Origin: Paenibacillus tarimensis
Lineage (GTDB): Bacteria; Bacillota; Bacilli; Paenibacillales; Paenibacillaceae
Assembly (NCBI RefSeq): GCF_021532315.1
Contig: NZ_JAKGAO010000005.1
Coordinates: 62,001-126,000 of the forward strand
Length of the DNA stretch: 64,000 nt
Direction of reading: 5' to 3'
A program made the translations under genes and the position numbers. The notes beneath the pieces are model-generated. The model made no database searches, was not told the origin of the DNA, and saw only the letters and a list, made by a program, of their open reading frames with translations. Shown piece after piece: positions 27,306 through 35,285 of the stretch (position 1 is its first letter; every line of letters begins with the position of its first letter).

Positions 27306-29540
27306 TTACCGGCCATAAGATTCCCATACCCGATGCCAGTCCTCCAGCGTAATTTTCCTGTACTGCCTGCTGTTATATTCTTCTTCTCTATAACTTCCAC
27401 CGTATTCGTTCAGTTTAATATGAAGTCCTCTCTCATAAAAATGCTTTAACGTGTCCTTCAGCCGCCCAATCTGGCCTTCTGCTGCTGCCGCAGACAGGAA
27501 GTGAGACAGGTACTCTCCTGCGGACCCGCCACGGTTATTGCCCGGTCCGGACAGCGGAGTGAAGGTCATCCCCTGCCTGTGCCAGAAGCGGGAATTGCCG
27601 GGATGCTCGATATTGTAAATATCCAGTATCGTCTCTCGTAACTCATAGACGATTGACTGCGCAGAATCGTTTTTGTCCGCGAAGGAAACCTCCGAACGGT
27701 CGCCGAACAGCATATATCGCAGCACCGTATGAAGGCGGTAGGCGTCCAGGTTGTTGTGGAGCATCTCACCGAGGAAGACGGTATTTCCCGTTCTTTCGTT
27801 GATCCACTGTTGATAGCGGCTGCCAAAGGCATCCATCGGGAAGTAGGCGATATACCGGATCCTGTCCAAAGAAGTCCCGAGCCATTCCTCGTAATAGAGC
27901 CTTCTCTTGTGAAGCTCTTTCAAAAAGCGTTCGCTCTCACGCCGGTTGCCCCCGGTCGTTATGATGGTAATCGGCTCGCCTTCGATCCGCACTTCCTCAA
28001 ACAGGCCGCCGTACAGCGTAAAGGCAGCCGTATCTAAGCCGGAGTAATGCTGCACTCCATCTGGAGCCGCCGGATCAGGATTGAGAGTAGCATAGAGCGG
28101 CAGATTGCCGAAGCCGCTAACCGTTACGTCAAAGTCGGCGCTCAGATATCGTGTAGTGTCCAGACGTTCAAATAACTGATCACCATTAATATGGAACAAA
28201 CTGTGGCCACCAGGAAGCGGGTACCACCCGATGCTGCCTGGAAGCATGACAGCATCCCGGCTGGCAAAAGCAAACATAAATTCCCGCGGGCCATTGTACC
28301 CCCAACTCGTGATCTGGCCCTCATAGATGACGCTCACGGACTGAATCTCCTGATTAGGTTCGAGCAGCTTTTCATCAATGCTGAAACGGTCGCCCGTTCT
28401 TATATAGTCTACGGGCTTACCGTTAACGGCAGCCTGTTTAATCCGCATGCCCGGATGAAGCAGGAAGGTTAACCGTCCAGGCTCCCGGTATTCGGGCGGC
28501 TGAGCGGCATTCAGCACGGACAGCGGCCGCCCATTACGGACAGGGAACTCGATGCGGGCCTCGACAGCCAGCGATTCGTCCTCCTGCAGCCTTACATCCA
28601 GCTTGACGCGGCTCACTTCAAAGGCAAAGACTTCATTCGCACGAGAGAGATGCTGTTGCGGTGAAGTCTCCATAAGCATTTGACGGCTGCTGTACCGCTC
28701 CATCCACATCTGTCCGTAGGGGATATAACCGGCTGCCGCAATCAGCAGGGCTGACAGGCAGATTATCCAGCCCGTACGGCGCGGGCGTTCGGGCCGTTCG
28801 TGACCGAGCACCGCCCAGCTGAGGGAGAGCAGAAAGACACCAAACAGCAGGACGAACGGGAACAGCCTTTCAAGCTCTGCTCCAGCTAGCGGCCCGAGCC
28901 ATCCTTCGTTGAGGAGAAACGGGTTATCCAGCAGATGATTCAGGTAGAAGGCCTTGAGCGGATAAAGGCTGTAGTTGCCCACAATGAACAGCTGAATAAA
29001 GACTGAGCCGAAAACCCAGGCACAGAAGCCGACAGGCAGGGCGAACCTCGAGGGCAGCAGGACGCCGAGCGTAATGCCTAGCAGCAGGGATATCGCATGG
29101 GCGCCCAGCATGTGGACGGTGACGAGCGATATCTGAGACCAGCTGTACGAGAGCGAGAGCCCTTGTCTCCAGCATGCCAGAAGATAAACCAGGTCAATAA
29201 ACAGCGGGATGAGTGACAGATACAGAATGCCTGCCGAAGCCTTCGACAACAGGAATGTATGGTTAGTTATTGAAGCTGCCCGCAGCCACTCGTATGCATA
29301 ATGCAGAATATCGCGCCGCACGAGTAGGATACCGAGCAGCACGGGAAGACCAATTGCAAATGTATGAAGCCGTCCAAGGGCATACAGCATATGAAGATAT
29401 AAGTCCTGTGAACCGGTAGGAGAAATGTTAATCAGCTGCAGCCACATATAGGCGCCTGCTGCCGGAGGCAGCAGGAGCGGCCAACGCATACGCACAATCA
29501 GTATAAGCTCCAGGGCAGTTTGCCTCATTAGTGTTCTCAC
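27306..29540 (-). CDS. ABC-2-like permease fused to degenerate M1-peptidase-like domain
   Basis: A protein of 744 residues. GTG at 29540 is taken as start: GGAGG precedes it by nine bases and it overlaps the stop of the upstream ATPase gene (GTGA). Residues 1-270 contain about seven membrane segments typical of ABC-2 permeases, one more lies near 255-275, and the rest (about 460 residues) is predicted extracellular. That part resembles the M1 aminopeptidase layout (beta-sandwich, then helical catalytic region), but where HExxH is expected the sequence is HTVLR (in AYRLHTVLRYMLFGD), so the zinc site is lost. Probably non-enzymatic binding or sensing. Confidence 0.7.
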   Translation of the reverse strand: MRTLMRQTALELILIVRMRWPLLLPPAAGAYMWLQLINISPTGSQDLYLHMLYALGRLHTFAIGLPVLLGILLVRRDILHYAYEWLRAASITNHTFLLSKASAGILYLSLIPLFIDLVYLLACWRQGLSLSYSWSQISLVTVHMLGAHAISLLLGITLGVLLPSRFALPVGFCAWVFGSVFIQLFIVGNYSLYPLKAFYLNHLLDNPFLLNEGWLGPLAGAELERLFPFVLLFGVFLLSLSWAVLGHERPERPRRTGWIICLSALLIAAAGYIPYGQMWMERYSSRQMLMETSPQQHLSRANEVFAFEVSRVKLDVRLQEDESLAVEARIEFPVRNGRPLSVLNAAQPPEYREPGRLTFLLHPGMRIKQAAVNGKPVDYIRTGDRFSIDEKLLEPNQEIQSVSVIYEGQITSWGYNGPREFMFAFASRDAVMLPGSIGWYPLPGGHSLFHINGDQLFERLDTTRYLSADFDVTVSGFGNLPLYATLNPDPAAPDGVQHYSGLDTAAFTLYGGLFEEVRIEGEPITIITTGGNRRESERFLKELHKRRLYYEEWLGTSLDRIRYIAYFPMDAFGSRYQQWINERTGNTVFLGEMLHNNLDAYRLHTVLRYMLFGDRSEVSFADKNDSAQSIVYELRETILDIYNIEHPGNSRFWHRQGMTFTPLSGPGNNRGGSAGEYLSHFLSAAAAEGQIGRLKDTLKHFYERGLHIKLNEYGGSYREEEYNSRQYRKITLEDWHRVWESYGR

Positions 29541-30427
29541 AGGAAAGCTCCTCCCCCGGACGGGAGGCCGATCAGGGCCATATAACCGTCTTCCAGGCTT
29601 GGTTCGGCCAGACGTGCATAGCGGTTTGGCGGCTCTTCGGCCAGTGTCCGGCATATGAAGCCTTCCTCAGTCCGGCGGGCGGACATCAGCCGGCTTGGTC
29701 CATATCTCCGCCATTCATCCTGTGCCGCTTCCCAGGTCCATACCTTTCCTTCAGCGAAGCTTGCGAGCCCTGTGAGGTTGCCCTGATAAGCAGCAGTTCC
29801 CTCCTTCAGCACAAGCACACTGCCGCAGCTTGCCTCTATATCGCTTAGAATATGGGTGGAGAGCAGAATAATACGGGTAAGAGAGGCCTCAGCCAGCACG
29901 TTGCGCAGCCTCAGCCGCTCTTCCGGATCCAGACCCGCGGTCGGCTCGTCAACAATGATGACATCCGGATTAACGACGATCGCCTGGGCGATGCCAAGCC
30001 GCTTCATCATGCCGGTAGAGTAGGTGCGTGCGGGCCGGTCTGCATGGCTGGTCAGATTGACATCCAGAAGCACCTTATCAACCTGTTCGGAGGCCTGCCT
30101 CCGATCTGGGAAAGGCTTGCCTGGAGTGCTCATGACCCGGTGCATCAGCCATTCTCGGCCTGTCAACGAGGGATACATCTGGAATGTTTGCGGTACATAA
30201 CCAATTCTCCGGCGCTGCCGCGGATGAATGACATTCAGACCGTCCAGCTCTGCTCTGCCTGTGGTGGGACGGAGCAGTCCTGCCAGCAGGCGCATTAACG
30301 TTGTCTTGCCGGCGCCGTTCGGGCCCAGCAGGCCGTGCATTCCGGGGCCAAAATGCAGCTCTGCGGGACGCAGTCCCCATTCGCCTCCGTAATATCGTTT
30401 GCCAAGCTTACTGGCGGATAATTTCAT
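29537..30427 (-). CDS. ABC transporter ATP-binding protein
   Basis: A 296-residue ATPase: Walker A GPNGAGKTT near residues 38-46, signature YSTGMMKRL near 136, Walker B VIIVDEPTAGLDPEER and H-loop LLSTHILSDIE; the C-terminal 80 residues are an accessory domain common in ABC-2-type exporters. Start at 30427 with AGGAGG seven bases before. It is the first gene of the minus-strand operon and is coupled by GTGA overlap to the permease/peptidase-like fusion, its probable partner. Confidence 0.92.
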   Translation of the reverse strand: MKLSASKLGKRYYGGEWGLRPAELHFGPGMHGLLGPNGAGKTTLMRLLAGLLRPTTGRAELDGLNVIHPRQRRRIGYVPQTFQMYPSLTGREWLMHRVMSTPGKPFPDRRQASEQVDKVLLDVNLTSHADRPARTYSTGMMKRLGIAQAIVVNPDVIIVDEPTAGLDPEERLRLRNVLAEASLTRIILLSTHILSDIEASCGSVLVLKEGTAAYQGNLTGLASFAEGKVWTWEAAQDEWRRYGPSRLMSARRTEEGFICRTLAEEPPNRYARLAEPSLEDGYMALIGLPSGGGAFL

Positions 30428-30446
30428 AGGTGTACCTCCTGCACTC

Positions 30447-30475
30447 AATACGAGCGAACGGAACGGAAAGTTTGC
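30447..30475 (-). promoter_or_regulatory. Possible ECF-type promoter of the ABC/sigma operon
   Basis: On the minus strand: GCAAAC (30475-30470), 17 bases, CGTATT (30452-30447), similar to AAC/CGT-type ECF promoters. The predicted transcript start falls almost at the ribosome site, which weakens the call. Confidence 0.25.
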
Positions 30476-30481
30476 GTCAAT

Positions 30482-30509
30482 TTTACACATTTCAATAAGC
30501 CATTATAAT
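30482..30509 (+). promoter_or_regulatory. Promoter of the pxp operon
   Basis: TTTACA (30482-30487), 16 bases, TATAAT (30504-30509), about 50 bases before pxpB. Confidence 0.6.
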
Positions 30510-30561
30510 GGGAATAAGAGGATTAAGCGAGCATGTACGCATTAGAGAGGGGAGCACTTCA

Positions 30562-31296
30562 ATGAGTATTCCGCAAATAACACCGCTGGGAGACTCCGGA
30601 TTGCTGCTGCTGTTTGATAATCCTGGTGAGGCAGCAGCGGCTGCCGGCTGCCTGACTCGCGCAAAGCCTGACTGGCTGCTGGATGCGGTGCCCGCTTACG
30701 CTGCGCTGACGGTGGTCTATGAACCGTATCAGCTGAACAGGCTGCTGCGCAGCGGCAGGCTTCGGCTGCCGGCTGAACGCGAACAGGAGGGCCTGCTCTA
30801 CGCTGCCGCTGCGGCCGCTGTACGGCAGGTGCTTGGCAGCGATATTTTGAGGTCAATTTCGGAACAGAAGCGCGTAGTGGAGGTGCCGGTCGTATACGGC
30901 GGTGACAGCGGTCCTGATCTTGACAGCTGTGCGGCCCGGGCGGGTATGCGCCCGGAGCAATTTATTGAAGCCCATGCAGAAGCGGTCTATACCGTGGCAA
31001 TGATTGGTTTTATGCCTGGCTTTCCTTATATGACGGGTCTCCCCGAACGGCTGGCTCAGCCGCGCCGGACAACCCCTAGACAGCGGATACCCGCGGGTTC
31101 CGTGGCGGTTGCCGGTAATCAGACCGGGATTTATCCATTTGAGTCACCCGGCGGATGGCAGATTATCGGCCGGACATCTATGCAGCTGTTCAAATTTCTG
31201 GCTGACTCGCCGACACGGCTGCAGGCAGGCGATACGGTGAGATTTGTACCTGTTCCTGCAGCTCAAGCAGGCAGAGATGAGGTGAGCGGACGATGA
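30562..31296 (+). CDS. pxpB: 5-oxoprolinase subunit PxpB (KipI-like)
   Basis: A 244-residue KipI/PxpB protein. The family hallmark is GFMPGFPYMTGLPERLAQPRR near residues 153-173, followed by IPAGSVAVAGNQTGIYPFESPGGWQIIGRT. Together with PxpC it forms the ATP-using part of a 5-oxoprolinase that opens 5-oxoproline to glutamate. The start at 30562 has GAGGGGAG upstream; a longer frame from 30508 lacks one. It overlaps pxpC by four bases. In Bacillus subtilis the same protein was first described as an inhibitor of kinase KinA. Confidence 0.92.
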   Translation: MSIPQITPLGDSGLLLLFDNPGEAAAAAGCLTRAKPDWLLDAVPAYAALTVVYEPYQLNRLLRSGRLRLPAEREQEGLLYAAAAAAVRQVLGSDILRSISEQKRVVEVPVVYGGDSGPDLDSCAARAGMRPEQFIEAHAEAVYTVAMIGFMPGFPYMTGLPERLAQPRRTTPRQRIPAGSVAVAGNQTGIYPFESPGGWQIIGRTSMQLFKFLADSPTRLQAGDTVRFVPVPAAQAGRDEVSGR

Positions 31297-32324
31297 GTAT
31301 GGCAGTAGTGAAGCCGGGGCTGTTTACGACAGTGCAGGATAGCGGACGTCCGGGCTGGCGAAGCCTTGGTGTAACGGCAGGGGGCGCTATGGACAGCTAT
31401 GCGCTGCGGGCAGCGAATCTGCTGGCAGGCAATCTTCCAGGGGCAGCGGGGCTGGAGATGACGCTCAGCGGAGCAGAGCTCGAAGTGCAGGAGGACCTGC
31501 TGATTGCGATAACTGGCGCCAATATGACGCCAAGCGCGGATGGGGAGGAGCTGCCGATGTGGCGTCCCGTCTGGATCAGAAGGGGCACCTGCTTGAAGTT
31601 TGGCTCAGCAGTGGAGGGCTGCCGGACTTACTTGGCGGCAGCTGGCGGTATTAAGGTGCCCAAGGTGCTGTCAGGCAGAGGGACGGACGTGCGTGCGGGC
31701 TTCGGAGGGCTTGAGGGACGCCCGCTTATAGCGGGCGATCTGCTGTCAGCTGGTAAAGTAGAGCCTGAGCGCAGCCAATGGGCCGCCCGCTGGACGGAGA
31801 AGCTGGGCAAACAGGCGGCGGCCGAAGGGAGACGGTGGGCTGCCCCTTCCTGGTATGCCCTTCCGGAAGCTTACGCAGGCGGCGGCAAAATCGAGGGATG
31901 CCACATACTGAGAGTGATAGCAGGTGCGGAATATTCAAGCTTTACGAAGGCTTCCCTGGAGGCATTATTCACCGCTCCGTACCTCGTTTCCAGCTCTTCG
32001 GACCGGATGGGCTGCAGACTGACTGAAGGCGCAAGGCTGGAGCGGACTGTGCAAGGGGAAGTATTGTCACGGGGAATTGTGCCCGGTACTGTACAGGTGC
32101 CGCCAGAGGGACAGCCGATTGTGCTCGGGGCAGATTGTCAGACGACGGGCGGATATCCGGTAATTGCCCATGTTATCTCGGCGGATCTGCCGCTGCTTGC
32201 ACAGCTGAAGCCTGGTGACAGGGTTTGTTTTAAGGATACGGGACTAGAAGAGGCGCACTCCGCACTTCTGATACAGGAGGCCGCTTTGCGGATGTTATCA
32301 GCCGGGCTAGGCGCAAGGCTTTAG
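31293..32324 (+). CDS. pxpC: 5-oxoprolinase subunit PxpC (KipA-like, biotin-dependent-carboxylase-like)
   Basis: A 343-residue protein. Its N-terminal KPGLFTTVQDSGRPGWRSLGV and GAMDSYALRAANLLAGN are family hallmarks, as are GMRLTEGARLER-like (GCRLTEGARLER) and GTVQVPPEGQPIVLGADCQTTGGYPVI near residues 265-292. It works with PxpB and PxpA to hydrolyse 5-oxoproline. It overlaps pxpB by four bases (ATGA) and lies 17 bases before pxpA, so subunits are translated together. Confidence 0.92.
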   Translation: MSMAVVKPGLFTTVQDSGRPGWRSLGVTAGGAMDSYALRAANLLAGNLPGAAGLEMTLSGAELEVQEDLLIAITGANMTPSADGEELPMWRPVWIRRGTCLKFGSAVEGCRTYLAAAGGIKVPKVLSGRGTDVRAGFGGLEGRPLIAGDLLSAGKVEPERSQWAARWTEKLGKQAAAEGRRWAAPSWYALPEAYAGGGKIEGCHILRVIAGAEYSSFTKASLEALFTAPYLVSSSSDRMGCRLTEGARLERTVQGEVLSRGIVPGTVQVPPEGQPIVLGADCQTTGGYPVIAHVISADLPLLAQLKPGDRVCFKDTGLEEAHSALLIQEAALRMLSAGLGARL

Positions 32325-32341
32325 GAGGAGGTACAAGTCAT

Positions 32342-33145
32342 ATGCATATGGATGATTGTAATACGGATAGACAGAAGCCGCTGCAGGTTGATCTGAACTG
32401 TGATATGGGCGAGGGCTTCGGCGCATATGCTTTTGGTCATGATGAGGAGCTCCTGCCCTTGATTACATCGGCTAATTTAGCCTGCGGCTTCCATGCCGGA
32501 GACCCGTCTGTCATGCGGCTGACTGTCCGGCTGTGCCTGGAGGCGGGAGTGGCGATCGGAGCGCATCCGGGCCTGCCGGACCGCCAAGGCTTCGGACGGA
32601 GAGTGATGGCGATGAAGGCGGAGGAGATCTACGACTGTACGCTCTATCAAATTGCCGCGCTTGAAGGCTTCGTGCGGGCTGCGGGCGGCAGGCTGCAGCA
32701 CGTTAAGCCGCATGGAGCGCTCTATCATATGGCGAACAGCAGCCGGGATGCAGCTCTTGCCATTATCCGTGCGGTTGCTGATCTGGATGACAGGCTTTAT
32801 CTGTACGCCCAGTCAGGCAGTCTGCTGATTCAGCTTGCGGAGCAGCGCGGATTAAGAACAGTGGCGGAGGCGTTCGCCGACCGGCGGTACCATGCGGACG
32901 GCACGCTGATGCCGAGGCATCTTCCCGGCGCGGCAGAGCTGTCCGAGGAGGAAGCGGCTGCGCAGGCCTTGAGATTGGTCCAGGAAGGGGCTGTGCAGGC
33001 GGCGAGCGGGGAGGTCGTTCCGGTACGGGCGGACACGATCTGCATCCACGGGGACAGCGGCACAGCCGTGCGTACAGCTCAGGCCGTGAGACAGGCGCTC
33101 GAGGCAAACAACATTAACGTTTGCTCCCCTCATCGTAATGACTGA
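32342..33145 (+). CDS. pxpA: 5-oxoprolinase subunit PxpA (LamB/YcsF family)
   Basis: A 267-residue protein starting with the family signature VDLNCDMGEGFGAYAFGHDEELL and SANLACGFHAGDPSVM (residues 15-60), later HVKPHGALYHMANSS and CIHGDSGTAV. It is the catalytic partner of PxpBC. ATG at 32342 or 32348; GGAGGAGG upstream fits both. Its end overlaps the next gene by eight bases. Confidence 0.92.
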   Translation: MHMDDCNTDRQKPLQVDLNCDMGEGFGAYAFGHDEELLPLITSANLACGFHAGDPSVMRLTVRLCLEAGVAIGAHPGLPDRQGFGRRVMAMKAEEIYDCTLYQIAALEGFVRAAGGRLQHVKPHGALYHMANSSRDAALAIIRAVADLDDRLYLYAQSGSLLIQLAEQRGLRTVAEAFADRRYHADGTLMPRHLPGAAELSEEEAAAQALRLVQEGAVQAASGEVVPVRADTICIHGDSGTAVRTAQAVRQALEANNINVCSPHRND

Positions 33146-33542
33146 ATGGCATCAGGTCTTTATATATGGCTCTCTGCTTCCGGGGCTTGCCAACCATCCC
33201 GTTGCAGCACCCTATATCCGGGGCCGCCGGGCCGGCCGCGTGTATGGTCAGCTGGTGGATGCTGGGGCTTACCCCGCCTTGATTCCGGCACATCCGTCCA
33301 CAGGACAGCTTGTGCAAGGGCTGTGGATTACAGTGTGCCGGCATGGACTTGCGGCTCTGGACAGGCTTGAGGAGTTTTACGGTTTGGAAGAATGTAATGA
33401 CTATGAGAGAGTCTGGGTGCGTGATGCGGTGGTTCCGCAGCAGCAGGGCTGGGTGTATGTCTGGTCCAGCGCGCGAGGCTGTAGGTTAATAGAGGGGGGC
33501 AGCTGGCCCTCGTACTACAGGTCTAAGAATACCTGCTGGTAA
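33138..33542 (+). CDS. Gamma-glutamylcyclotransferase-family protein
   Basis: A 134-residue AIG2/YtfP-like fold protein. The substrate loop FIYGSLLPGLANHP (residues 8-21) carries the YGSL motif, and LAALDRLEEFYG near 70-82 holds the glutamate used as general base in this family. Family members convert gamma-glutamyl amino acids or amines to 5-oxoproline. The gene overlaps pxpA by eight bases and so closes the pxpBCA operon: this protein could make the compound that PxpABC hydrolyses (inference from context). C-terminus ends in SYYRSKNTCW. Confidence 0.85.
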   Translation: MTEWHQVFIYGSLLPGLANHPVAAPYIRGRRAGRVYGQLVDAGAYPALIPAHPSTGQLVQGLWITVCRHGLAALDRLEEFYGLEECNDYERVWVRDAVVPQQQGWVYVWSSARGCRLIEGGSWPSYYRSKNTCW

Positions 33543-33556
33543 TGACCATGCCAAGA

Positions 33557-33595
33557 GGGGCTCCCGACCGCTACGGGAAGACGGTCGGGAGCCCC
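33557..33595. terminator. Very stable U-less hairpin between convergent genes
   Basis: Perfect 14-bp G/C-rich stem (33557-33570 with 33582-33595) and 11-base loop. No T run on either strand. Same layout as the hairpin at 24519-24562. Confidence 0.5.
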
Positions 33596-33642
33596 TGTAT
33601 GTGCTGGCCGGTCAACCGGCGTGATTGCGAACGATACGAGAG

Positions 33643-35061
33643 TCAGCCGGCGGTTGGTATCCCGATTGAGGCGGGGTGAGCAGCTCCCTGCGCACGCCCG
33701 GATGCTTCGTACTGATGTAAGCCTAACGGGAGCTGCGGCCTGCCGAAGACCGCCCCGTTAATTTGAACCCAGCCATTCTCTATGGACGGTATGCTGTTCT
33801 TCGTCGTACTCGGCTGGCTGCCCCGTTCTCCCAGGGAAAATTGGGAGGAAGAGGATGAGCTTGCCGCCGTGCTTAGCCCGGCTGCCGCAAGTGCATGGAA
33901 TACAACATCATTCTCTGCAAGCTCAAGCTTGATGGCCTGCCGTCCTTCGCGGAGAGCAGTGCTTAGCAGTCTGAGTTCATTCAGCTTCTCGTCGGCGAAG
34001 GACAGGCTGATGCCGTATAACCCTTGCAGTCTCTTCTCCATCTTGACCGACACAGGCAGGTGGAGAAGACTGCAGCATGGCTGCAGAATGAGCCGTTCAT
34101 CGGAAACCTTGCTGCACAGCAGCTCAAGCTTCTCCAGTGCTGCTGTCAAGTTCGTACGCCAAACACGGAGTCCGTCCACGATGCCTGCGCCGAGCACCTT
34201 GTCTGCCGGGAAGCCGGAGCGGGCAAGGTGGAGACCGTTTCTGCCGCCGTCATGGACGAAGTCCAGCCCGATTCCCGCGCATGGCAGGTCAACCAAGGCC
34301 TCATAGTTATCGACAGCGCCAAAATAGGTCTGCAGCATAAGCTTAACGCCTGGAGCGGCCAGCTGCAGAACCGTATAAACTTCATTTACCAGCTTCCAGT
34401 CACCAGCCTGTATGCCGTTAACTAGTGCCGGTTCATCCAGCTGAACCCATTCGGCACCAGCAGCCTCGAGTGCTGCGAGAATTTGGCCATAGAGCGGGAG
34501 CAGGGAGCGCATGGCGTCATCCCGCTTGCCGCTGTCAATACCTTTAGACAGGCTGACGAATGTATAAGGACCGATCAATACGGGCTTGGTGATTAGACCA
34601 AGCTCGTTCTTCGCTTCTTCAAAGGCTTTAAGCCACGGGTTTGCTGTGAGCTCGGGCAGCTGGCCAGGGGTCCATTCGGGAACCGTGTAACGGTAAGCTG
34701 TACCGAACCACGCGTTCGTGTCGCAGGGTGAAATCCCGCTGCAGCCGCGGGCCAGCGCAAAATACAAATCAAGAGAAGAGCCGGCAGCTAAGGCTGCGAA
34801 ACGTTCCGGTATGAGCCCGAAGGCAGCGGTATGATCCAGCACATGGTCGTAACAGGTGAAGTCTCCGGAAGGAATCCAGTTAACCCCGGCATCCCGCTGC
34901 TTCTGCAGATGGCGGAGCCTCAGCCGGCTCATCTCCTCATGGAGTTGAGTCTCGCTGTACCCTCCCTGCCAATACTGCTCGAGTGCATGCTTCCACTCGC
35001 GCGCTTCACCGATTCTCGGGTAGCCCAGATTGGAGACCGTTCCAATTATGCTCTGCGTCAT
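33643..35061 (-). CDS. MetE-like protein lacking the catalytic C-terminal domain
   Basis: A 472-residue protein; full MetE has about 760. Residues 1-390 match the MetE N-terminal barrel (IIGTVSNLGYPRIGEAREWK, WLKAFEEAKNELG, LQLDEPALV-like WVQLDEPALVNGI, and LQPCCSLLHLPVS). After about residue 395 comes a serine-rich stretch and an unrelated tail. The zinc-binding His-Cys-Glu-Cys half needed for homocysteine methylation is missing, and I see no trace of it in the other frames downstream. Start at 35061 with GGGGGGAAG eight bases before. Either a decayed gene or a protein with another role. Confidence 0.75.
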   Translation of the reverse strand: MTQSIIGTVSNLGYPRIGEAREWKHALEQYWQGGYSETQLHEEMSRLRLRHLQKQRDAGVNWIPSGDFTCYDHVLDHTAAFGLIPERFAALAAGSSLDLYFALARGCSGISPCDTNAWFGTAYRYTVPEWTPGQLPELTANPWLKAFEEAKNELGLITKPVLIGPYTFVSLSKGIDSGKRDDAMRSLLPLYGQILAALEAAGAEWVQLDEPALVNGIQAGDWKLVNEVYTVLQLAAPGVKLMLQTYFGAVDNYEALVDLPCAGIGLDFVHDGGRNGLHLARSGFPADKVLGAGIVDGLRVWRTNLTAALEKLELLCSKVSDERLILQPCCSLLHLPVSVKMEKRLQGLYGISLSFADEKLNELRLLSTALREGRQAIKLELAENDVVFHALAAAGLSTAASSSSSSQFSLGERGSQPSTTKNSIPSIENGWVQINGAVFGRPQLPLGLHQYEASGRAQGAAHPASIGIPTAG

Positions 35062-35226
35062 CTGCTTACTTCCCCCCAGCATATTTATATTAAGATAATA
35101 TCGTTTAGTTAACAGAATAATTATAAATATACACCGCATTGAATAAAGATACAAGTTTTCTTCTGGTAAAGATCCTTCCTGTAAAGCGGCTGTATTTGAA
35201 CGTTCTGTGTTCCTGCAGGCATTCTC

Positions 35227-35255
35227 TTGAGAGGCGACCTGATTTGGAATACACT
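35227..35255 (+). promoter_or_regulatory. Promoter of ycnJ-like gene
   Basis: TTGAGA (35227-35232), 17 bases, TACACT (35250-35255). Confidence 0.55.
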
Positions 35256-35285
35256 TAAGATTACTGAAAGAAGGGAAGTGAAATC

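Noticed and set aside
33600-33760. Frameshifted continuation of metE downstream of the N-terminal half
   Set aside because: The other two minus-strand frames were read by eye and show no recognisable MetE C-terminal motif; a frameshift alone does not explain the truncation.
35062-35285. SAM (S-box) or T-box riboswitch before the MetE-like gene
   Set aside because: None of the conserved S-box or T-box segments can be found in the leader; only a weak promoter is visible.
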